A stretch of 64,000 nucleotides of DNA from Polyangium sp. 6x1 (lineage in GTDB: Bacteria; Myxococcota_A; Polyangia; Polyangiales; Polyangiaceae). The position numbers and the translations under genes were made by a program. The number at the start of each line of letters is the position of its first letter. Position 1 is the stretch's first letter. The stretch is from NCBI RefSeq assembly GCF_029946515.1, contig NZ_JARZHH010000014.1:62001-126000 (forward strand), written 5' to 3'. Of the stretch, positions 16,032 to 24,622 are shown one piece after another. The notes beneath the pieces were generated by a model. It was not told the DNA's origin. It saw only the letters and a program-made list of their open reading frames with translations, and ran no database searches.

Positions 16032-17369
16032 ATGTGCGAGGCTCGGCCCGTGCGCAGCCACCGTGCACAGGCCGAGTGCCTGGGCCGCCGCGCGCTCGCG
16101 GGCCCTCGCTGGGCGACCCTCCTGCTCCTGCTTGTGTCCTGCACGGCGGCGCCTCCGCGCCACGGCGGCGAGGTGCTCAGCGAGAATCGCGACGCGCTGC
16201 TCGACGAGGCGAGGCGCGCCGCGTACGGCGGGGATCGACCCGCGGCGCGGCGGCGCTACGAGGCGCTCCTCGCGCGCGATCCGAAGGACGACGAGGCGCG
16301 GACCGGGCTCGCGCGTCTGGACGCCTGGGAGGGGCACCACGCGCGCGCAGCGGCCGCGTATCGGGACGTCCTCTCGCGCCACCCGAGCGACGACGACGTC
16401 CGCACGGGCCTCTTCGACGTGCTCACCTGGCAGGGCCTCTGGGACGAGGCCGAGGCGACGCTCGACGCCGCACCGCGCAAGGACACCCCTGCCCTGCTCG
16501 CTTGTCGCGCGCGGCTCGAATACGCGCGGGGCGACCTCACGACGGCACATGCGCTCGCGAACCGAGCGTACGTCGCGTCCGGAGGCAACACTGAGCTCCG
16601 GGCGCTCGCGCGAAGGCTCTCCACGGGATATGCGCGCGTCACCACGCGCGTGCTCGTCTTCCCCGCGCCCATGCCGACGCTCGGGCAGGTCGAGGTCGAG
16701 GCCTCGCAGGCGTGGCGCAGGCTCCTCCTCGGCGTCGAGACCGAGCAAGGAGGGCGCCCGTCCTCGGCGTCGGGCGGGTGGGCCTATGGCGCGACCTGGG
16801 GCGCCCGGGCCACGTGGCTCTTCGGGCACGGGTTTTCCCTGGGCGGCGAAGCCGCATTCGGCGCGCCGGCGGAGAGCGTCCCAATCCTCCGCCTCCGCGC
16901 GCACGGCACAGCGCCGATCCGCCCCTGGCTCACGAGCGGTCTTTCATACACGTATCGTCGGTATACAGGCGGCATAGAGACACACGGGGCGAGCCCCGCG
17001 CTCGGCGTCGTAATCGGCGACGAGCTGCGGCTCGACGCGACATACTGGCTCACGCACGTCCGCGTCGAGGATCCGCGGGGCGCAAGCGAAGGCCGTCTCG
17101 TGCACGCATTCTCGCTCTCGGCGGGCCGCACGCTCCTGCCCTGGCTCGCGCTCCGGGCCGGATATGCGCACGGCGCCGAGGCCGAACGATTCCCAGCCGC
17201 CTTCCAGATCCTCGACCTCGTCACGGACGCCGCCTACGTCGGTGCAGATCTCTGGCCGTACGATTTTTTGCGCGTGATGCCGCTCTACAACCTCACGTTC
17301 CGCGGCCCTCCGGGCGAAAAGCGCGCGGCACTGCACACGTTCGAGCTCGGCGCGCTCGTGCGCTGGTGA
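16032..17369 (+). CDS. Outer-membrane lipoprotein, TPR plus YaiO-like barrel
   Basis: 445 residues. A lipoprotein signal is visible (RWATLLLLLVSC, acylated Cys near residue 37); the 20 residues before it make GTG 16050 a possible alternative start. TPR repeats follow (about 55-190: ARRRYEALLARDPKDDEA, AAAYRDVLSRHPSDDDV). From about residue 215 the chain is a beta-barrel of YaiO type with alternating strands (SWRRLLLGVETEQGG-like, WLTSGLSYTYRRYTGG) and it ends FELGALVRW with a terminal aromatic, as needed for Bam-assisted insertion. YaiO-like proteins are often linked to polysaccharide export or glycosylation. Role here unknown. Confidence 0.7.
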   Translation: MCEARPVRSHRAQAECLGRRALAGPRWATLLLLLVSCTAAPPRHGGEVLSENRDALLDEARRAAYGGDRPAARRRYEALLARDPKDDEARTGLARLDAWEGHHARAAAAYRDVLSRHPSDDDVRTGLFDVLTWQGLWDEAEATLDAAPRKDTPALLACRARLEYARGDLTTAHALANRAYVASGGNTELRALARRLSTGYARVTTRVLVFPAPMPTLGQVEVEASQAWRRLLLGVETEQGGRPSSASGGWAYGATWGARATWLFGHGFSLGGEAAFGAPAESVPILRLRAHGTAPIRPWLTSGLSYTYRRYTGGIETHGASPALGVVIGDELRLDATYWLTHVRVEDPRGASEGRLVHAFSLSAGRTLLPWLALRAGYAHGAEAERFPAAFQILDLVTDAAYVGADLWPYDFLRVMPLYNLTFRGPPGEKRAALHTFELGALVRW

Positions 17370-17390
17370 ATGCGGGCGGGGTTTCATCTG

Positions 17391-17735
17391 GGGAGCGCTT
17401 CGCTGGGGCGTTGCCCCAGGCCCCACCAGGAGCTATCCGCTCCTGGACCTGGACCAGCGCAAGCGCTGGACTCGGGGTCGATGAACTGCGCGATGCGCAG
17501 TTCATCGAACGGGTCAGGTCGAGACCGGCGGCGATCCTGCCAGCCAAGACAGCAGCGCTGCCGGTTCAGCTGGCGAGGCGGTACCACCGGCCTGTGGGAA
17601 GAACTGCGCGTTGCGCAGTTCTTCCCCAAAGGGTCCAGGGCTGGCCCTGGTTCGGGTCGAGGGGCGAATAGCCCCCGCGGGGCCCGGGGCAGCGCCCCGG
17701 CGCGGCGCTCCTCGATGAGATTCAGGCTCGGCGAG
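17391..17735. repeat. Composite hairpin element, copy B
   Basis: Lies between the convergent 3' ends of the YaiO-like gene and the propeller/cytochrome gene. Near copy of A without the third long hairpin: CTGGGGC/GCCCCAG stem; CCAGGAGC-tatcc-GCTCCTGG; CCAGCGC-aa-GCGCTGG; 14-bp-arm hairpin with loop gat (17478-17508); 14-bp-arm hairpin with loop gtt (17596-17626); CCAGGGC-tg-GCCCTGG; CCGGGGC-agc-GCCCCGG. The linker between the two long hairpins (about 17510-17595) is also conserved with A and C, including GCGATCCTGCC and the CCACCGGCCTGTGG end. Confidence 0.85.
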
Positions 17736-17759
17736 AAGCCGCGCGCAGGCGCTTGGGCC

Positions 17760-20579
17760 TCAAGGCGTGCTCGTGGGATCTGCGGGGCTGCTGCCCGCGG
17801 CGATCTCGTCGCCGTCGAGGTATCCGTCGAGATCCCGATCGATGCCGATACGCGCCCCGGAGCCCGGTGGCACGCAGGTGTAGGTGAGCGAGCTGTTGTT
17901 CGCGAGGAAGATCGTGCGCAATACGGCGTCGGGGATCGGCGAAATGCCCTGCTGATCGACCACGAAGCGATTGAGCTCCGGGATGTAGAGGTAACCGACC
18001 TCCACCTCCGAATAGGAGCCTGACACCCCCTTCGCCACGAGATCACATTCGAGGGCGTTTGCGCGTTGCAAGAGTAGATCGATGCGCGCAGCGGCCGACG
18101 CCTGGTTCGCTACGGTGAGCGTCACCTGTTGCCCGACGATGGGCGCGAGGTTCGTGTCGAAGGCGAGCTGGTACGCTTCCATGTCGCGCTTCGCCTGCAC
18201 GCCCGCGGCGTTGGTGGGGATTCCGGGAGCGACATTGACGACAATGGGAAGGGTCTCGGGGAGGACTTGCGTGCCTGCGTCGAAGATGCCGCTGCGCTGG
18301 AAGAGCGTCGGCGTGGAGCCGTCGTGGGTGAAGCCGAAGCCACGGATCTGATCGCCCAGGAAGGGATCGGGCGGCTGCGAGCCGAAGGCGGCGGCCGAGC
18401 CGAACATGCCGACCTTCTGGTACTGGCCACGCAGGTGCACGTTCTTGAAGATCTGCGGCTGGCCGCCGAATCCCAAGGTTCCATCGGCCCCGAAGAACCC
18501 GGGGGCGGAATCGAATGGGTTGCCGTTGGGATTGACCGTATGGCACGTCCCGCACGTGAAATTCCCGGGAAGGATCACCGTATTGAGGAAGAAGTTGCGG
18601 CCTGCCTGCTGCGAGGGCGTCAGAGAATTGTCGAGGTTCCGGATCGGGTTCGGCGGATAGGCGACCTGGAGGATGAACTCCGTGAAGGCCTGCATCTCGT
18701 CATCGCCGAGCTGCGCCGTCCGGCCGAGCAAGCTCACGAACGCAGGGTTGAAATTCCTGAATGCGGCTTCCTCGTCGAACGACCCATCGTCCGGCTGCGC
18801 GCTCGGCTCGTCATTGCCGCCCGTGCGGTCGGCGCGCCAGTGCATCGGGCCGTGGTTTGCCATGCCGCGCAGGCTCTGGGTCACCATCGGGCCCTTCAGC
18901 GGGTGGAACTCTTGCGGCAGGTTGAACAGGGGTCCCTTGAACGGCCCTGGGTTTTTCAGGACCAAGCCGTCGGGATTGCCGAGATCCCAGGCGAGATCGT
19001 CCTGCTCGCCGAAGATGTGACAGCTCCCGCACGCCGCCTCGCCATTGCTGGAGGACCGCTGCGCGTCGTAAAGCAAAGGCCGCCCCGCCACGACGCTCTT
19101 CGGCTCGGGGTTGTACATCCTGATGTGGGCGATCTCCTTTTGCGTCGACAGGCTCACGACGGAGATCGCATTGTCGAAGCGCGTGAGGACGTACATGCGG
19201 CTCCGCCCCTCGTCGAGGACCATGCCCGTCGGTCCGCCGCCGCTCAAGGGAATGTGGCTCGACGCGCTGGGGACGAAGCTGTTGTTCTCCAGCTCCGCCG
19301 TATTGAACACGCCGATCTTCGACGACCCGAACGCGGCCACGTACAGCTTGGTGCCGGTGCTCGAGACGGCCATGCCGAGCGGCTGCGCGAGGCTCCGCTG
19401 GCTCACGGACGGGGGCGCTGGCCGGACGTCGTAATCGATGTGCTTGTTGAGGTGCCGCGGGGTGACGGTCCCGGTCCCGAGCACCGTGATGCGGCTCTCG
19501 TGCAGGTGGCCCTGGAGGGTCTCGCCGGCGAAGAGCCCGTCCCCCTCGAAGCGCAGATCATTGCGTGCCTCGGTGTTGCTGACGTAGACCTTTCCGCTGG
19601 CGGGATTGACGGCCATGTTGAAGAGGACCGTCCCCACGCCCTTGAAAACCCCCGCGGAGCCCGTGAACTGCTTGGGCGGGCTCGCATTGGCGTCGATGAC
19701 GAAGACGTCCTTGTCGGGCAGCGAGAAATTCACCGCGTCGTCCCAGGGGCGACCGAGCACGTCCCTCCAGGCCGTACCGTCGTGCTTGACGAGGACGCCG
19801 ACCTCGGGCGCGGGTTTCCCCTCGAAATTGGTGTTCGGTCCGGGCACGCCGCCCACGTCCTCGCCGCCGTTCGGCACCAGGGATTCGTCGACGATGGTCG
19901 TGCGGTTGCCCGAATGGAACACGGCCGCATAGACGCGCGATCCGTCGGGCGTGGCCGCGAGGGCGCGGGGCGTGTCGCCGAACAGATTGAGGATCTTGAG
20001 CGGCGTGCCGCCCATCGTGTTCCCGAGGTTGTAGGCGTCGAAGACCCAGACGTCCGCGCGGCCCACGCCGGGCGTCGTGAGCTGGGGGTCGAACGGCGCA
20101 TTCTGGCCGCGGTGGGCCGCGGTGATGAACGCGCGGCTCTTGCTCGGCCCGGCGAAAACGATGTCGCGCGGCTCGTCGCCAACGTGCAGCGTGCGCACCA
20201 CCGAGCCCCTCCCGGCCCCGTGCACATTGACGATGCTCACGCTGTCGGACAGGTGGTTGACGACCCATACCTCGCTATTGCTGCGCGCGGCGACCGCGAC
20301 GGGCTCGAGTCCGACGGGCACGGAGCCGGTATGCTCCAAGAGACCGCTATACGTGAGCCGGAAGATCTCGAGGCGATTGTCGGGTGTATTGGCCACGAAG
20401 AGCAGGTGTCCGCTCGGTGACATCGCCATCGGACGGACCTGGCCGCTCTCGAACAATGTATAGGGCGACGCAGCGGACACCTCCGAGGTCTGCGAGAGCG
20501 TCGCGCCGAGCGCGGCGCCAAAGAAGGCCAAGCACTTCAGTCGCATGAGCGGCGTGGCCGCGTGGAGAACAGATCGCAT
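17760..20579 (-). CDS. YVTN beta-propeller fused to di-heme cytochrome domain and Ca-binding tail
   Basis: 939 residues, exported. ATG 20579 (MRSVLHAATPLM) has GGGAGG six bases upstream; the signal peptide ends around SEVSAAS. Residues about 40-490 are a YVTN-type propeller (GHLLFVANTPDNRLEIF, GSRVYAAVFHSGNRTTIV, KLYVAAFGSSKIGVFN). Residues about 500-840 are a bacterial di-heme cytochrome-c-peroxidase-like region with two heme sites, CGSCH and CGTCH. Near the C-terminus IDRDLDGYLDGDE is a calcium-binding TSP3/EF-hand-like loop. Similar fusions are seen in environmental deltaproteobacteria; substrate unknown. It could oxidise an extracellular compound or act as a surface electron-transfer protein. 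Confidence 0.85.
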   Translation of the reverse strand: MRSVLHAATPLMRLKCLAFFGAALGATLSQTSEVSAASPYTLFESGQVRPMAMSPSGHLLFVANTPDNRLEIFRLTYSGLLEHTGSVPVGLEPVAVAARSNSEVWVVNHLSDSVSIVNVHGAGRGSVVRTLHVGDEPRDIVFAGPSKSRAFITAAHRGQNAPFDPQLTTPGVGRADVWVFDAYNLGNTMGGTPLKILNLFGDTPRALAATPDGSRVYAAVFHSGNRTTIVDESLVPNGGEDVGGVPGPNTNFEGKPAPEVGVLVKHDGTAWRDVLGRPWDDAVNFSLPDKDVFVIDANASPPKQFTGSAGVFKGVGTVLFNMAVNPASGKVYVSNTEARNDLRFEGDGLFAGETLQGHLHESRITVLGTGTVTPRHLNKHIDYDVRPAPPSVSQRSLAQPLGMAVSSTGTKLYVAAFGSSKIGVFNTAELENNSFVPSASSHIPLSGGGPTGMVLDEGRSRMYVLTRFDNAISVVSLSTQKEIAHIRMYNPEPKSVVAGRPLLYDAQRSSSNGEAACGSCHIFGEQDDLAWDLGNPDGLVLKNPGPFKGPLFNLPQEFHPLKGPMVTQSLRGMANHGPMHWRADRTGGNDEPSAQPDDGSFDEEAAFRNFNPAFVSLLGRTAQLGDDEMQAFTEFILQVAYPPNPIRNLDNSLTPSQQAGRNFFLNTVILPGNFTCGTCHTVNPNGNPFDSAPGFFGADGTLGFGGQPQIFKNVHLRGQYQKVGMFGSAAAFGSQPPDPFLGDQIRGFGFTHDGSTPTLFQRSGIFDAGTQVLPETLPIVVNVAPGIPTNAAGVQAKRDMEAYQLAFDTNLAPIVGQQVTLTVANQASAAARIDLLLQRANALECDLVAKGVSGSYSEVEVGYLYIPELNRFVVDQQGISPIPDAVLRTIFLANNSSLTYTCVPPGSGARIGIDRDLDGYLDGDEIAAGSSPADPTSTP

Positions 20580-20833
20580 GGCACCTCCCAGGGCAGTGGC
20601 GACGGCCATACACACGCCGCCATGGGTCAGGAAGAAAAAACCCAGCGAGAGGATTGCCCGCAAATTGTGATCTGTAAAGGTAGGATGTTCCCGATTACGA
20701 CGGGGAATGCCGCAGCAAGGAACTTTCAGATGGCATGGACGACGCCGCGCGGAAGAGCGTCCAGGGCTCGCCTGCGCCCGCTCTGGCCGGATGGCGCGCG
20801 GGCGGGCTTAGGCACGGCCCCGCCGCGGCCCCG

Positions 20834-22780
20834 TCAGGCGGCGGTCTCACCGGCCTCCTCCAGGTAGGGTTTCCCCGTCGTTCGTCGAGACGCACCATTT
20901 CGATCCGACGGCGCGCCGCCCTCCGAGGAGCGCCTCCCCTTCTTGTCCTCGCCCGCGGCCCCGTGCCCGAGCGCCTGCGACGCCTCGAAGACCACCTCCG
21001 GCGACGGATCCGACAGCGCCCGCACGAGCGCGGGTACCGCGAGCCACCGCTCCTCCGCCTTCGCGAGGCTCCGCGCCGCGAGCGCGCGCGCCTCCGCGGA
21101 AGGATCACTCACCACGACCTCCGCGAGCGCCGCCGTCGCCTCGGGCCCAGGCCGATCGGAGAGCTCCAGAATGGCCCGCACCCGATCTTCGAGCCGCGCC
21201 GCGCGCCGCGCCGCAATGGCGAACCGCGAGAGCGTCACCATCCTGCGGCCGCTCTCGGCCGGGCGCACCGGGCCCACCTTCGCCTCGAACGCCCGCGCCA
21301 CGGCCTCGCCCTCCCCCTCGCAGACCGCCCGCGCCTCGGCGGCGGAGGCCGGATCCAGGACGAACGCCCGCGCCTCGGCGACCCACGTCTCCACGCCCGT
21401 GAGCGCGCGCGCCACGATCCACGCCGCCGGCGCCACGCCCTCGGGTTTGTCCCTCCCGAGCATTGCGACCGCCTGCTCGCCGCCGATCCGCCCGAGCGCG
21501 AGCGCCGCGCTCTCCCGCGCCTCCACGGCCGCGTCGTCGAGCGCCCGCCCGAGCGTCGCCGCGTGCCGGGACGAACCAATCTCCCCGAGGATCCGGAACA
21601 CCCCCGCGCGCACCGCGCCCGCCTCGTGGCGCGCCGCCGCGACGATCGCCTCGGACAAACCCGCGCGCCCCACCGCGACGAGCGCCGCGCGCGCCGCCGC
21701 GCGCCCCTCGCCCGTCGCGTCGCCGAGCGCCGCGGCCCAGGCCGAGACCATTCCGATCCGATCCATCGCGAGCGCCGCGCTCCGCCGCACGTCGGCGCAT
21801 GGATCGAAGAGCGCGCGCTCGATCGCCGATCGATCCTTCGGCGATAGCGCCGCGAGCGCGTCCACCGCGCGCGATCGCACCTCCGGATCGGGGTCGCCGA
21901 GCGTGGCCACGAGCGTCCCCACGACCTCCTCGTCACCGACGCGCGCGAGCGCCGCCGCGGCCCGCGCGCGCACGGCGCTCGCCGGATCCCCGAGGACGGC
22001 GGTCACGAGCGGCCGCGTCGCCCGCGGGTCGCCAATGAAACCGAGCGCCTCCGCGGCCGCCGTCCGCGCGGATGCATTGCCGTCGCCGAGCTGCGCCACG
22101 AGCGGCAGCGTCGCCCCCGGATCCCCGATCTTCCCGAGCACCCGCGCGGCCCACGTCCGCGCCTGCGCGCGCTCGTCGTCGAGCATCCCCACGAGGGGCC
22201 GCACCGCGTCCGATCCGAAAGAAATGAGCGCCTCGGCCACGACCTTCGCGCCCCCCTCGCCCTGCGACGCGAGCGCCGCGCAGAGGTGCGGCAAGACGGC
22301 GATGTCCGGAATCGATCCAATGGCCTCGGCCGCCGCCAGCCGCACCGTCGTGTCCTCGTGCGGATCGGCGAGCGCCGACGCGAGCGCGGGGCTCGCCGAG
22401 GCGGATCCGAGCTTGCCGAGCATCCGCGCCGCGTGGGCCCGCTCGTTCCACGATTTCGATTCGCGCAGCGTGCGCTCCCAGGCCGCGCGCAGCCCGAGCT
22501 CCTCGCATACCATCGCGCACCGCGCCTCCTCGTCGAGCGCCTGCTCCAGCGCCGCCAGGATCGTGCCCCGATCGAAGCCTTGCGCGAGCGATCGCGCCAC
22601 GCGCGCGGCCGGCTCCGCGCGCAGCCTCGAAAGGACTTTTCGCGCGTCCGCGAGCCTCTCGACCACGCGCCGCTCGCGCCGTCGCCGGAGCGCCTCGCGC
22701 CCGATCACCGAGATTCCGGGCACGAGCGCGAGGACCGCGATCCCGAGCCCCACGTACAGGACCAAGACAAGGACGCTCAC
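20834..22780 (-). CDS. Membrane-anchored HEAT-repeat protein
   Basis: 648 residues from GTG 22780, which is preceded by a purine-rich GGGGGAGA. One N-terminal membrane helix (VLVLVLYVGLGIAVLALV) anchors a cytoplasmic chain of PBS-lyase-type HEAT repeats: AARMLGKLGSASASPALASA, RTWAARVLGKIGDPGATLP, RTAAAEALGFIGDPRATRP, RARAAAALARVGDEEVV, RSRAVDALAALSPKDRS and more, about 12-14 in all. The tail is basic and polar. HEAT solenoids bind protein partners; I infer a scaffold for the membrane glycosyltransferase encoded 31 bases upstream on the same strand. Confidence 0.85.
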   Translation of the reverse strand: MSVLVLVLYVGLGIAVLALVPGISVIGREALRRRRERRVVERLADARKVLSRLRAEPAARVARSLAQGFDRGTILAALEQALDEEARCAMVCEELGLRAAWERTLRESKSWNERAHAARMLGKLGSASASPALASALADPHEDTTVRLAAAEAIGSIPDIAVLPHLCAALASQGEGGAKVVAEALISFGSDAVRPLVGMLDDERAQARTWAARVLGKIGDPGATLPLVAQLGDGNASARTAAAEALGFIGDPRATRPLVTAVLGDPASAVRARAAAALARVGDEEVVGTLVATLGDPDPEVRSRAVDALAALSPKDRSAIERALFDPCADVRRSAALAMDRIGMVSAWAAALGDATGEGRAAARAALVAVGRAGLSEAIVAAARHEAGAVRAGVFRILGEIGSSRHAATLGRALDDAAVEARESAALALGRIGGEQAVAMLGRDKPEGVAPAAWIVARALTGVETWVAEARAFVLDPASAAEARAVCEGEGEAVARAFEAKVGPVRPAESGRRMVTLSRFAIAARRAARLEDRVRAILELSDRPGPEATAALAEVVVSDPSAEARALAARSLAKAEERWLAVPALVRALSDPSPEVVFEASQALGHGAAGEDKKGRRSSEGGAPSDRNGASRRTTGKPYLEEAGETAA

Positions 22781-22811
22781 CGTCTCCCCCGATCCCCTTC
22801 GAATGCCGGCG

Positions 22812-24347
22812 TCAGGCCCGTTGCGGGGCGGGGGCCGCGGGAGCAAACCCTTTGCGCCCGAACTTGTCCCAGCCCTTCTTCCCCTTCAAGAAATCGTAGA
22901 GCCCGCGGAGCTGCCAGAACACGAGGTACTGGCGATACCCGAGGTTCGACAAGACCCCCACGAGCACGAGCACCACCGCGTCCCAGGCCCGCGGATACGG
23001 CACGAGCGACGCGGCTCCGTGGAGCCCCCGCCCGGGCCGCGCCGAGAACGTGCAGAGCACGACCGACAGCGTCGACAGGCAGAAATTCATCGCCATCGCG
23101 AGCCCCAGGAACGCGAGCAATGCCTTGCCGGAGAGCGCGCCGAAGATCGCGGTCAGGACGAGCAGCAGGTATCCGACGCACTCGATCGGCGGCGCGAGCG
23201 CCTCGAAGACGAGCTGATACGGCATCGCGAAGAGGCCGATCTGCCGGAACTGCGGCCGGAACAGCATCGCCCGGTGATAACTCATGACCTCCCAGAGCCC
23301 CCGGTACCACCTTGCTCGTTGCTTTCCCAGATCCCGATAATTCTCGGGCGCCTCCGTCCACGTGACCGCGAAGGGCAAACAGACGATCCGCCCCGGCCTG
23401 CCCTTGTCGAGCAGATACCGGTGGAGCCGCACCACGATCTCCATGTCCTCGCAGACCGTGTGGGCCCCTTCCGTGCAGTATTCGATGCAGATCCTGGAGC
23501 GAACGTGGCGCGTGAGAAAGCCGCCGACCTCGAAAAGCACGTCGCGCCGGATCAGCGCGAAAACGCCGGAGAGAATGAGCACGGCGTTGTCCTCGGACAG
23601 GGCCGTCCGCCCCTTCGCGAAGGACCGCATGTATTCCACGATTTGCAGCTTTCCGATGAGGCTCGTCGGCAGCGCGAGCTCCTTCACCTCGCCCTCGCGG
23701 ATGATCGATCCATTCGAGAGCCCGACCTGCACGCCCACGGCAACCGTATCGTCCGGCGACTCCATCACCTTGCGCACGGCGAGCAGGAGCGCGTCCGGGA
23801 CGAGCAGGCTATCGGCGTCCATGCTGGTCACGAACTCGCCGGCGGCGACGCTCGTGCTCGCATTCAGGGCGTCCGCCTTGCCGCCGTTCTCCTTGTCGAT
23901 CAGCACCATTCGCTTGACGTTCTCGGGCAGGCCCGTCCTGCACTCCCACATTCCGCGCACCTCGGCCGTATCGAGCCCGCTCGCCCGCTCGAGCACCGCC
24001 GGGACGAACGGGAACGACGAAAGCAGGACCTCGACCGTCCGGTCCTTCGATCCGTCGTTGCAGATGACGATCTCGTACGCCGGATATCGCAGGCGGAGCT
24101 GCGACTTCAGGCTCTCCACAATCGTGACCTCCTCGTTGTAGGCGGGCACGAGCAGCGAGACGACGGGCAAGAATGCGTCGCGCTCGGAGAGCGCCGCGGG
24201 CCGGACGAGCTCGGCCGTGAGCTCGCGCCGAATGCGACGATGACTCACCAGGACGAACCGCAGGTTGAGCAGGAAAAACACGGTTACGTACCCGACGATC
24301 ACGAGATCGAGGATACGCACGAGCCAGACGAGCGCGCCCAATGTCAC
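22812..24347 (-). CDS. Membrane processive family-2 glycosyltransferase
   Basis: About 511 residues from GTG 24347; TTG 24341 has better ribosome-site spacing, and an ATG at 24437 is possible but less likely. One or two N-terminal helices (WLVRILDLVIVGYVTVFFLL), then a GT2 domain: LVPAYNEEVTIVES, ICNDGSKDRTVE, TSMDADSLLVPDA (DxD), TVCEDMEIVVRLH and KQRARWYRGLWE (QxxRW of processive enzymes). Four C-terminal helices follow. This is the organisation of NodC/PgaC/hyaluronan synthase-like enzymes that polymerise and secrete a beta-linked polysaccharide. The sugar is not predictable. Probably an operon with the HEAT protein; no other exopolysaccharide gene lies nearby. Confidence 0.88.
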   Translation of the reverse strand: MTLGALVWLVRILDLVIVGYVTVFFLLNLRFVLVSHRRIRRELTAELVRPAALSERDAFLPVVSLLVPAYNEEVTIVESLKSQLRLRYPAYEIVICNDGSKDRTVEVLLSSFPFVPAVLERASGLDTAEVRGMWECRTGLPENVKRMVLIDKENGGKADALNASTSVAAGEFVTSMDADSLLVPDALLLAVRKVMESPDDTVAVGVQVGLSNGSIIREGEVKELALPTSLIGKLQIVEYMRSFAKGRTALSEDNAVLILSGVFALIRRDVLFEVGGFLTRHVRSRICIEYCTEGAHTVCEDMEIVVRLHRYLLDKGRPGRIVCLPFAVTWTEAPENYRDLGKQRARWYRGLWEVMSYHRAMLFRPQFRQIGLFAMPYQLVFEALAPPIECVGYLLLVLTAIFGALSGKALLAFLGLAMAMNFCLSTLSVVLCTFSARPGRGLHGAASLVPYPRAWDAVVLVLVGVLSNLGYRQYLVFWQLRGLYDFLKGKKGWDKFGRKGFAPAAPAPQRA

Positions 24348-24477
24348 CCCTCCCCTTCGGCGCCTGGGGGCTCGCTCGAACGAGCCGAGCTTTGCCTCCC
24401 AAACCCCCGCACTTCCAGAACCCAGGACAGGACGCACCGCGCTTCCCGGTCCCCCGAGTCTCCGGGGTGGTCACGAA

Positions 24478-24496
24478 AACACCATTCTACCGTGTT
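24478..24496. promoter_or_regulatory. Inverted repeat upstream of uvrA (possible operator)
   Basis: AACAC-N9-GTGTT lies in the divergent gap between the glycosyltransferase gene and uvrA, about 130 bases upstream of the uvrA start. uvrA is often under LexA control, so an operator is expected here, but this repeat does not match the LexA boxes I know well. Low confidence. Confidence 0.25.
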
Positions 24497-24622
24497 CCTC
24501 GTAACGCGGTATACATGGACGCGTATTCGAATGCGAACGGACATGGCGTTTCGGGAAGACAGGGACGGACGAACGTGCTATCGCCGAGGCGCGCGCGATT
24601 CACCGAGGACAAACCACCGCCC

